Shown one piece after another: positions 55,560 to 64,000 of a DNA stretch of 64,000 nucleotides. This DNA is from Eutreptiella sp. 'Long Island Sound 2002' (Eukaryota; Euglenozoa; Euglenophyceae; Eutreptiales; Eutreptiaceae): NCBI GenBank assembly GCA_964036045.1, contig OZ038381.1:61938242-62002241 (forward strand), given 5' to 3'. Each line of letters starts with the position of its first letter. The first letter of the stretch is position 1. Under the pieces are notes generated by a model. The model did no database searches and had not been told where the DNA came from. It saw nothing but the letters and a program-made list of their open reading frames with translations. The position numbers and the translations under genes were made by a program.

Positions 55560-58045
55560 CTTGACCCGAATGATGGAATACCATAGCCGAAATTTCGGCC
55601 AGCCCTGCACTGGATGTGAAACCACTGTTCAAAACCGGGTCGCCGAGAAGCTAGCCGAAATTTCGGCCAGAAATGTGTGTCATTTGGAATCAGGGGTCCA
55701 CATAAGGCAACTTTGGCCGTAATTTCAGCCAGCAAAATGCAAAACAGAGAATGTACACACAAAACAGTGGCAATGCGTGGCACACCCCATACGAGCATGA
55801 CAGTTATGGTAATACCAGAGGACATTAACGCTGTGAGAAGAAAGCAGCTTTATAGGAGTGTACGGTGTAACATTTATGCACAACAAGAATTGCAAGTTGG
55901 CAGAAATTTCGGCCGGATGTTTTGGATGGGAAACCAGTTGCTAATATGCGCAGAAATGGGACAAACTTGCCGAAATTTCGGCCACACCGGCAAAAAAGCG
56001 GGATACGAGTGTATGAAAGGTGATTAGACCAGAGAGCTGGGAGAAATTTCGGCCAGCCCTTAAGAAAATGAAAATGAGTATAGTCATTCAACACTAAACC
56101 AAAAAGCTGGCCGAAATTTCGGCCAGAAGCGTTAAAAGGTGTATATACACATGCATGTTTCCAATGGAACCACTGGAAAAGCTAGCCTCAATTTCGGCCA
56201 ACTCCAAAAAAAGCTCAAAGGTATCCATTTCCGTGACGTTATTTCAAGTTTTGAAGGACCTGGCCGAAATTTCGGCCAGCTTGGGCCTGTCTGGTGAATA
56301 CTACCATGTGTTTTGATTTTTTTGGCACACACTGGCAAAAAAGCCGAATATGAGCGTATGAAAGGTGATTAGACCAGAGAGCTGGGAGAAATTTCGGCCA
56401 GCCCTGGAAAAAATGAAAATGAGTATAGTCATTCAACGTTAAACCAAAAAGCTGGCCGAAATTTCGGCCAGTAACCGGCTAGTAACGTTAAAAGGTGGAT
56501 ATACACATGCATGTTTCCAATGGAACCAATGGAAAAGCTGGCCTCAATTTCGGCCAACTTCCAAAAAACCTCAAAGGTATCCATTTCCGTGACGTTATTT
56601 CAAGTTTTGAAGGACCTGGCCGAAATTTCGGCCAGCTTGGGCCTGTCTGGTGAATAAGACCATGTGTTTTGATGTTCTTGGAAAAGCTGGCCGAAATTTC
56701 GGCCAGGTTCATAAAAATAGGAAATACACGTATATCCTTTGCGGGTAGTTTTGTTTGCTGTTCAATGAACCGTATCTTTGCTGTTCTTTCACTTGTGGTG
56801 TATAGGTCGGTTTTGTGGAACCCCTGGAACCAAGAAGAATGTGTTGGATGGGAAAACAATTGCTAATATGCGCAGAAATGGGACCAACTGGCCGAAATTT
56901 CGGCCACACCGGCAAAAAAGCGGGATACGAGTGTATGAATGGTGATTAGACCAGAGAGCTGGGAGAAATTTCGGCCAGCCCTTAAGAAAATGAAAATGAG
57001 TATAGTCATTCAACACTAAACCAAAAAGCTGGCCAAAATTTCGGCCAGAAGCGTTAAAAGGTGTATATACACATGCATTTCCAATGGAACCAATGGAAAA
57101 GCTGGCCTCAATTTCGGCCAACTCCAAAAAAGCTCAAAGGTATCCATTTCCGTGATGTTATTTCAAGTTTTGAAGGACCTGGCCGAAATTTCGGCCAGCT
57201 TGGGCCTGTCTGGTGAAGACTACCATGTGTTTTGATTTTTTTGGCACACACTGGTAAAAAAGCCGAATATGAGCGTATGAAAGGTGATTAGACCAGAGAG
57301 CTGGGAGAAATTTCGCCCAGCCCTGGAAACAATGAAAATGAGTATAGTCAATCAACGTTAAACCAAAAAGCTGGCCGAAATTTCGGCCAGAAACGTTAAA
57401 AGGTGGATATACACATGCATGTTTCCAATGGAACCAATGGAAAAGCTGGCCTCAATTTCGGCCAACTTCCAAAAAACCTCAAAGGTATCCATTTCCGTGA
57501 CGTTATTTCAAGTTTTGAAGGACCTGGCCGAAATTTCGGCCAGCTTGGGCCTGTCTGGTGAATAAGACCATGTGTTTTGATGTTCTTGGAAAAGCTGGCC
57601 GAAATTTCGGCCAGGTTCATAAAAAAAGGAAATACACGTATATCCTTTGCGGGTAGTTTTGTTTGCTGTTCAATGAACCGTATCTTTGCTGTTCTTTCAC
57701 TTGTGGTGTATAGGTCGGTTTTGTGGAAACCCTGGAACCAAGAAGAATGTGTTGGATGGGAAAACAATTGCTGATATGCGCAGAAATGGGACCAACTGGC
57801 CGAAATTTCGGCCACACCGGCAAAAAAAAGCCGAATATGAGTGTATGAATGGTGATTAGACTAGAGAGCTCGGAGAAATTTCGCCGCCCTTAACAAAATG
57901 AAAATGAGTATAGTCATTCAACATTAAACCAAAAAGCTGGCCGAAATTTCGGCCAGAAGCGTTAAAAGGTGTATATACACATGGATGTTTCCAATGGAGT
58001 GCAAAAGCTGGCCTCAATTTCGGCCAGCTTCAAAAAAACCTCAAA
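55560..58045. repeat. GGCCGAAATTTCGGCC palindrome array, right
   Basis: About 28 dyads between 55585 and 58025. Most intervals are 60-81 bp, with exceptions of about 88, 120, 186 and 201. Two nearly identical ~905-bp higher-order units (about 56270-57180 and 57180-58040) repeat the same series of unrelated spacers, for example CTTGGGCCTGTCTGGTGAAT and GTTCATAAAAA(T/A)AGGAAATA. Variant dyads (GCCTCAATTTCGGCC, GGGAGAAATTTCGGCC) recur at the same unit positions, showing inheritance by duplication. The three leftmost dyads (55585, 55652, 55712) have spacers not found elsewhere in the arrays. Confidence 0.85.
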
Positions 58046-58209
58046 CATGATACACTAGATGAAGCGGATACCTAAGGCTAACACATCACCACCTATTTCA
58101 ATGGATGTCACACAACGCTGGTACCAACATTGCTCACATATGTCAAATAGCATACTCAAACTAGAAATGTAGAATATTCTCACATCGTGCGTATATGGGG
58201 TCCTAGAGG

Positions 58210-58620
58210 GCGGGCAACTTGTGACGCCCAAGAAATTGAGGAATGTGGATGAGGTGCTACAAATTTGGTGACATTTGGTGACGGCTGTGTAGGCGTGTGG
58301 ACCAAGATGGTGGTCTTCGGTTTTGCCTGTTACAGTTGGCGGAGGGTGTGTTGCATCCTTGGTGACATGCAAACATGATGGCACAAGAAAATTTGCACAT
58401 TAACTTGGTGTGTAGAAGCGTGCTCCTTGCTTTTTGGGGGGGTTCTTTGGCCAACATCAACAGCTGTATCAAGTGTCTTTTGTTCATCATACCAATCAAG
58501 TGTCTTTTGCTCATGATAGGCCGCCAAAAATGCTTGCTATTTGGATGCTGCAACAAATGCAACCGAGCATTGCACGATGAAGAAGCTCCACGGCACACAA
58601 CGGGGGAATGAGGTGACAAC
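58210..58620 (-). repeat. Dispersed repeat, uninterrupted copy
   Basis: Reverse complement aligns with 34200-34406 plus 35303-35480. It includes an internal duplication of CAAAAGACACTTGAT (about 58465 and 58495) absent from the other copy. A minus frame (58619-58257, 120 aa) reads through but shows no known motif. Confidence 0.7.
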
Positions 58621-59044
58621 TACCTTTGCAATTAGTGACTCATGGTGGAGCGGCCTCCATTCAAAAATTCATTACATTGTGCCATCAATCTACCGACAAT
58701 TGAAAACTACAAATTTGGGACAAACAACACATGAAACCAACAATACAATTCCCCACAAACCATCTGTTCCAATTTGCCTTGATTCAATACTTAGCACTAC
58801 TGGTATGCTCCACGGGTGGAAGAAAAAAGGTTTGCTCGCGCAAAGGGTCCTATGAGCCTCATTTGAGATCCCCTCTGACCCCCCTTGTAGAATCGAATTG
58901 AAAACTTGAAATGCTTTTATCAAAACATTTACTTTTAACCATTGCGGCTCAGGGCGGTCCTTAAGGAAAAAAAAGTATTCCTTGGGAGAGTTTTCCCAAA
59001 CAAACCCCGCGGGTACGCATATGTTCAACCATCGTTCGTGGCCA

Positions 59045-59125
59045 TTGGCGGTTGGCGGTTGGCGGTTGGTGGCAATTGGTGATTAGTGGCAGATCGTGGC
59101 GATTGGTGGTGGACGATTGATGCTT
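59045..59125. repeat. GGCGGTT/GGTGGC minisatellite
   Basis: (GGCGGTT)n units followed by looser TTGGTGGCAATTGGTGAT... repeats. The ORFs at 59086-59427 start in it and show no known domain. Confidence 0.6.
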
Positions 59126-59635
59126 GGTGGGGGTTTGTGGTTCCCAATAGTTGCCGTACCAAGGTTGTGCAAGTTAATTGTTGCAGGGGTTATGTGGAGG
59201 TCTTCGCTGCGCACGCACCTCCGCACGCCGGTCGTCCACCACGTGCCTCACCGTGTTTCCGTGTGTGTGAGGCCCAGGTGCCCACTCCTCTGCGCTTTGC
59301 CCCGGTTGTCCAGCCCTTGCGTGTTAGTGCTTGCAATCTTAGTGGCCGGCTTGTTGGTCGCAACAGTAGCCCTAGGGAGCATGTAGAGGATATTCCAAGT
59401 TTTTGTACCGGCTGTGTTTGGGCGTAGGCCTTCCTAATTGGCAGAGGTTTGCACGAGTGCATGTGGGTCCACCCATAGTGACTCATTTCCGGAGCACACT
59501 GTACTCTTGAGCCACAATAATCAATATGTATAATATTCAAATATTCCTAATTTTGTGATGCAAAATTGTGTAACAACTGATGACGTCCATTTGCTTTTAG
59601 ATCAAAACTATCGATTTGTGACACATGGAAAACCT

Positions 59636-59765
59636 CTTTTCCAACCCTTGGGTTATCTCCCTGACCAAACCCCATGGGTTTGGATATCCCACTTGGGTAG
59701 GATTATTTCTTGGGCTTTTGCCCAAGTCGCATGCTCACTTGGGAAATTGTTTCCAAGGAGCCACA
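59636..59765. repeat. Cluster of TTGGG/CCCAA dyads
   Basis: Within 130 bp: CCAACCCTTGGG, CCAAACCCCATGGGTTTGG, TTGGGCTTTTGCCCAAG and TTGGGAAATTGTTTCCAAG. Each is an inverted repeat of 5-8 bp arms. A plus frame passes through but the dyads dominate its composition. Confidence 0.5.
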
Positions 59766-59829
59766 ACGACAAGTAGATCCAAAACCGACATACATGTCAT
59801 GCATTGCTTCATACTTCACAGCTTAGGTT

Positions 59830-60890
59830 GATTTGGCGCCTTACAAAATGTTCTCAACCTTCGGCACCATCAACTATGAGCATGAGTTCAAAGTCTTCGA
59901 GGCTCACGTATACCCTTTTTTGGATATTGAAGCTACCCTAAAATGCAGAGATAGAGTCTCCCAAGTTTGGGATGTGAAGTATGGGACATACATACCGATA
60001 TGAGATTAGGGCAAGGATTCCTTTCCAATGGGCTAGGTATTGAATTTGGAATTTGGAAAGTTTGGGGAGTTTTGTGCATGCCCATTTTTGCGATGCAAGA
60101 TCCATCCAACAGGCAAGGGCTCTGCTCACCGCTACGGCGCTAAACTATTTCATGTGACCGGACACATATATCTCCATGACCCCAAAGATGGTATGTGTCA
60201 TTTTTAGATTCCAAGGGGTTGTGGTTTGGGCAGAGCATGGCTCTTTGGGCATTTGGTCCCTACTTTGGGGGCCTCAATGAATTGGGGCCTAACTCGCCAT
60301 ATAGTGTTGCCCAGTGATTCAAATTGCCCCATTTTGCCAAATTTGAGCGCGAAATGACCCCTCCAATGGCTCAAAAGCCAAAATCCCCTTGGCAGAAATA
60401 GACTGCATAAGCTACGCCAATGCAAATTGCCTAACGAATGCTTTGAGTGTGATTCTAGGGGACATTGGGCCATTGCAAGGAATTGGACTATAGACCGTCC
60501 TAGAAGAAGAAGTGCCGAGAGGTGCCTTGTGCGGCAAAACAGATAAGAGTAACAGGTGAGGCTTAGCCGCATTGAGTTGAACATGAGTGAACCTTCGCAC
60601 AATCATGGCCGGTACCAAATACCATGGACTTCATCCATCCCACCAACAAATTGCTAGTAGCATCGGCAACCATAAGACGCCATGCCTAAAAAGGTCACCA
60701 CATGGGACCATATTGTCTTTCATGAAATGGTGTGCACCGCGTGGATACCCAATGCCTCAACCCATACTTTATTTGAACCCAAAAAAACATCCCTGCCCCG
60801 CCCCAACTACCCAAACATACCCCCAATACATGACAGTTTTAGGATGTCCCCAAAGGGATCCCAGTCCCTAGTCCTGGCGGGCTCGACGAG
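59830..60890. other. 1 kb without a recognisable gene
   Basis: Short frames on both strands (60602-60204 minus is the longest, 132 aa, with no motif). Confidence 0.3.
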
Positions 60891-60924
60891 GGGGGTACTG
60901 TTTTTTGAACGGCTCCGTTCAACT

Positions 60925-61075
60925 GAGCGCCCGATTGCCTTGTCACTTAGCCGCCAGTTAGCCGGCTCACTGAGCGCTCACTTACCTCTCACTTAGCTTT
61001 CGCTAAGCTCTCACTTAGCTCTCACTGAGAGGTTTAGAGCTCTCACCGAGTGCTAACCAGGGGCTCACCCGAAAG
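60925..61075. repeat. Degenerate CTCACTTAGC short tandem/dyad repeat
   Basis: Ten- to twelve-base units CTCACTTAGC, CTCACTGAGC, CTCACTTACC, CGCTAAGC, CTCACTGAGAG and CTCACCGAG alternate, several forming small dyads such as GCTTTCGCTAAGC. Confidence 0.6.
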
Positions 61076-61662
61076 TCACTCACCGGTTTCTCCCCCTTTC
61101 TCCCCTTTTCCCAACCCTTAGCCGCCCACACTTCCCCTTTTCAACACCGACATCGGTCCACTGGTTTGACCATGTCTTTTCTCCAAGCTCTTGAGTCTAC
61201 ATGTACACATAATAATGTACAAAGCACATCAACACATGGCCACATTGAGCCATGCGAATTGAAGGGCTACGGAGAGACAGTTGTGGCGTTGGGGTTGGGG
61301 GATATGCACCCAGCACCTAGCCATTTGGGGGGGTGTTCCTTTTTGTCTCATGCCAATGCCCCCTTCCACACCCACCATGAAACACAAATAAACAGAGAAA
61401 AGACATTGCTGACTTTTGTAACATTCATCATACAACCATCTTAAGCTACACCATGACACTTTGACCCCCTTGCTTCCTAATCCCCTGCCCACCACTTTGT
61501 TGTGCTAGCATCCCCCCCCCTTTCCCCCGTGCCCAGCCCTTTTCTCCTCTTGCCTGCTCCATGCCGTTGCCCTACGCTTGCCTTGCGTTACTTGTTTTTT
61601 GGGCGTCACATGCTTGGTATGGAGGGTGATGACGATGACCTTTACAGGTAATTTGTGGTACT

Positions 61663-61684
61663 GTGTGTGTGTGTGTGTGTCTGT
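61663..61684 (+). repeat. (GT)n microsatellite
   Basis: Ten or so GT units followed by looser TGTGTGCC-type sequence to about 61900. Confidence 0.8.
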
Positions 61685-61939
61685 TTGTGCCTGCACACAT
61701 GCACGCAAGTGTACATGGTTTGTTCGTTGTTAGGTTCTCTCATGTAGTGTCTTTGTTCGTCTGTGTGTCTTTGTGTGGACAAGGGCTTGCATGGATCAAG
61801 GTGTGGGTGAAGGTGTCGGTGCATGAGCGTTTGTGCGTGTGCAAGTGTATACTTTGGTTTCTGCTGGGCTAGGTTTGGGTGTGTACGTGGATTGGTGTGC
61901 GTGTGTGCCCCCCCCCCCCTCCCTTGTGGCCTTTTGCCA

Positions 61940-64000
61940 CCGCGCTGTGGCGGTAGCCTCAGTGGCAAAGCACGAATGTGCCGCCACCTTGTACGGTGTC
62001 TCCCCCCTGCCGAACTGCACCCACTTTTGCCGCCCCCCCTTCACGTTCCTGACCACCTCTGCCTTCTGCACCCCTTGTGGGTGCGGCACGCACACCGGTG
62101 GGCCTTAGACTTAGGCCTTAGACGGCGGCCGCCCCTCCTCCCCCCCTCCTTCCCCTCAACCCCTTCCGGCTTCCCCTCCCCGGTCCCCCTCCCTTCTACC
62201 TCCTTCTCTTTTTTTACCCCCCACCTGCGCTGCCTTCCCCCCCCCTTCCCCTATGGCCTGCCCCTTGCCCTTGCCGGTCGCCGCCTTCTTTTTCTTCGGC
62301 GGCTTACGCGGGTGACGGTTCACCTCCTCCACCTCGCTTGAGTAGTGGTGCAAAGCGAGCTGGAAGAGGAAGAGGAGGGCCTAGGTTGGCGGGGCCGCGT
62401 CTGCCCGCGCACCCGCCCCTCGTCGTCCGGAAACTTGAGTCACGCTGGCGGGGCAGCGGCGGGCTGTCCTCCGCCTTCACACTGGCTGGTGCGGGGGCAT
62501 TGCCCACAGGCGTGGAGGTCTTGCCGACCTCCTCCAGCGGCACCCACGGCTGCGTCGGCCTCCCTGAAGTCACACACAGGCCGCTGAGCTCGCTGCCCTG
62601 CTACCATTCTTGGAGGCAGCGCAAGACCTGGAGGGGCGCGGTGGGGCAACTTACGAGGAGGGGGAAGAGGTCGCCGATGTTGACCACGTCCTCGGTGCCG
62701 TTGTCCGGCCCCCGGTACTGCACACGAACGCCCGCCGCATGCCCGGCGTTAGTGTGCATGTTGCAAGCAGCCAGGGCACCGTGAGCACCTTTGAGAGGGC
62801 GCTGGTGGGCACCACCTCGTGGACCCAGGTGCGTGGGGCGCCCCGATGTCCTCCACGGACCCCACTGAGCCCAACTCCTGGTATCCCTCCTCCTCCTTTA
62901 CCTCATCCCCAATGTCGTCGTTTACCTCTGTGCCTACACCTGCACCCATTGCGTGCTCCATCTTCTCCCTCGTGTCCCCTTTTCCCTCTTGTCCCTCTCC
63001 TTCCTCTCCTTCTTTGATTTCTTCTCCATTTTCGGCCGCGCATCCGCCCCGCCCTTGCACCTTCAGCCCCCCCCCCCCTAGGGCGGCCCCCTTTCCGCGG
63101 TCCTTTCCGGCACCTGGGAAGAGGAGTTGGCGGAAAGGGGGCCGCCCTGGGGGGGAGGGGGGCTGAAGTTGCAGCTGCTGTTACTACTGCTGCAGGTGCT
63201 GCTGCTGGTGGTACTGGTTGCAGGATTGTTGCTGCTGCTGCTGCCGGTGGTGCTACTTGCAGGGCTGCACGGGTGCCCTCCATCATTTGCACCTGAAAAG
63301 GCATGTTCAAAATTGAAAACTCAAAAAAGAAAAAAACAAATTCAAACGGTTCTCACGTCAGTGACGATGTTTTGACTCATTTTTGAATTTGGAACGTTCG
63401 GATTTGGACGGAATTCCCTGCCCCCCCCAAGCGATTATCGGCGTCCTAAATTCACAAAATGCATACAAATGCAAGCAAAAGCATACCATTTTTTGAAGTA
63501 GTTATGTGTTGCTCTTGGGCCGTGACGGCGCTTTCGTCCATGTCCAAAAAATGCTCGAGGAGGGGGAGAGCGGGGCATGGGAATGGGAGGTGGAGGATGC
63601 ACAACGGGTTCCATCAAATTACTTACGACGCACGACGTCGTATTTGGGACTCCCCAAGTGTGGAGTGGCACATCGAACTGTAAGAACCACCACTCGCACA
63701 CTTGCGCCACAACGCGGGCCTCCCAAAGTGTGGGATGCTTGGCGCAGCCATCCCCACGGGCCGCGTGGTGGTTGTAACGCACCTTCGAATTCCTATTCAC
63801 TGATTCGGCGATGTCTTGGCCCATCATGGCCATGCCGTGGGGTCGCGGGGCTGCCAAGACATCGTCGCAGTTCTCCTCCAAAAATAGGAGGCAGTGGGAC
63901 CCAGATTTTGGGGCCACATGTTTCCCGAAGCGGTTGGTGGGGCCACGACAAGGCGGGGCCGGCCCATGCTGGTAAGTGCGGTACAGCTGCCGTAGCTGCT
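61940..64000 (-). CDS. Multi-exon gene, partial at right edge; first exon resembles a transposase C-terminus
   Basis: Exon a (64000-63627) reads LRQLYRTYQHGPAPPCRGPT, NRFGKHVAPKSGSHCLLFLE, PHGMAMMGQDIAESVNRNSK, WWFLQFDVPLHTWGVPNTTS and ends at a GTAAGT donor. Intron 63293-63626. Exon b (from 63292, after TTTTCAG) is Ala-rich (RAALQVAPPAAAAATILQPV). After the hairpin at 63056-63174 an acidic segment follows (AAENGEEIKEGEEGEGQEGK, DDIGDEVKEEEGYQEL). Then come NAGHAAGVRVQYRGPDNGTE and DVVNIGDLFPLL before another GTAAGT donor (62654). A 91-nt intron (62564-62654) leads to RPTQPWVPLEEVGKTSTPVG. An exon after CTTCCAG at 62359 reads LALHHYSSEVEEVNRHPRKP then PKKKKAATGKGKGQ, a likely nuclear signal. 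VPHPQGVQKAEVVRNVKGGR (62095) may be a last exon. The SVNR...YN motif suggests a transposase-type protein, unproven; it may be two genes. Confidence 0.45.
63056..63174. repeat. Hairpin/MITE-like inverted repeat within the right-edge gene
   Basis: On the minus strand the segment begins TGCAACTTCAGCCCCCCTCC with GGGCGGCCCCCTTTCCGC and ends GCGGAAAGGGGGCCGCCCTA...GGGGGCTGAAGGTGCA. The arms are about 40 bp around a ~35-bp loop. The reading frame of the flanking exons changes across it, which fits either an intron or an insertion. Confidence 0.7.
63165..63260 (+). repeat. GCT/CTG trinucleotide-rich tract
   Basis: Interrupted (CTG)n and (GCT)n. On the minus strand it encodes the Ala-rich segment (APPAAAAATILQPVPPAAAP) of the right-edge gene. 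Confidence 0.7.

Noticed and set aside
53800-57823. ORFs with AGRNFG, AEISARS and WPKFRP repeats as a repetitive protein
   Set aside because: These strings are the three frames of the palindrome itself and occur on both strands.
53687-58045. True CRISPR array formed by the GGCCGAAATTTCGGCC dyads
   Set aside because: Although pitch and unique spacers resemble CRISPR, the dyads vary, the spacers repeat as ~905-bp units and as inverted copies, and there is no cas gene. I keep the architecture as a finding but not the CRISPR call.
62749-63060. Bacterial-type operon or prokaryotic origin of the window
   Set aside because: No Shine-Dalgarno-spaced starts, no long uninterrupted genes, clear GTAAGT/AG introns and satellite DNA.

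Overview
The window looks like nuclear DNA of a eukaryote with a very large, repeat-dominated genome, probably a unicellular alga or other protist. The reasons are split reading frames with GT...AG boundaries (GTATGC, GTATGT and GTAAGT donors, introns of about 90-330 nt), no operons, no ribosome-binding sites, many transposon-like structures, very long G/C homopolymers, microsatellites and a 16-kb satellite field. I cannot name the species. An unverified impression of a green-lineage (prasinophyte-like) alga rests only on the look of the transposon proteins. No intact housekeeping gene was recognised; nearly every protein signal is a mobile-element or multicopy gene carrying stops or homopolymer frameshifts.

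Layout. 0-1.1 kb: a minus-strand gene running off the left edge, with an intron that is largely one inverted repeat. 1.9-4.35 kb: a foldback element made of two long inverted arms. 4.7-8.1 kb: a direct-repeat pair, a gene resembling 2-oxoglutarate/Fe(II) oxygenases, a tandem duplication and an unknown minus-strand ORF. 8.1-24.4 kb: a field of ~88-bp satellite monomers with ~3.06-kb higher-order periodicity, orientation switches and one ~1.1-kb insertion. 24.5-30 kb: decayed minus-strand Cys-rich coding sequence, tandem repeats and an AT-rich segment. 29.8-30.65 kb: an inverted-repeat element flanked by an 8-bp direct repeat. 30.7-32.2 kb: fragments resembling the N-terminal part of a retroelement reverse transcriptase. 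34.4-35.3 kb: a 0.9-kb DNA transposon whose empty site can be reconstructed from a second copy at 58 kb.

36.9-58 kb is dominated by a multicopy two-gene module (called A and B here) on the minus strand: copy 1 at 36.9-42.3 kb, copy 2 at 49.4-53.2 kb, a third B start at 55 kb and a B-like remnant at 48.7-49.3 kb. A 2.34-kb foldback element (42.78-45.12 kb) and another decayed gene (46.1-47.6 kb) lie between them. Around and inside B are palindromes centred on CGAAATTTCG. They come as ~20-bp dyads about 70 bp apart with unrelated DNA between them, and they expand into two oppositely oriented arrays of about 40 sites flanking B copy 3 (53.7-58.05 kb). This regularly spaced palindrome-plus-spacer architecture is the strongest candidate for something undescribed.

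58-64 kb: a dispersed repeat, short dyad and tandem repeats, and a minus-strand multi-exon gene entering from the right edge whose first visible exon looks like the C-terminal part of a transposase. All coordinates of splice sites and repeat edges were read by eye.
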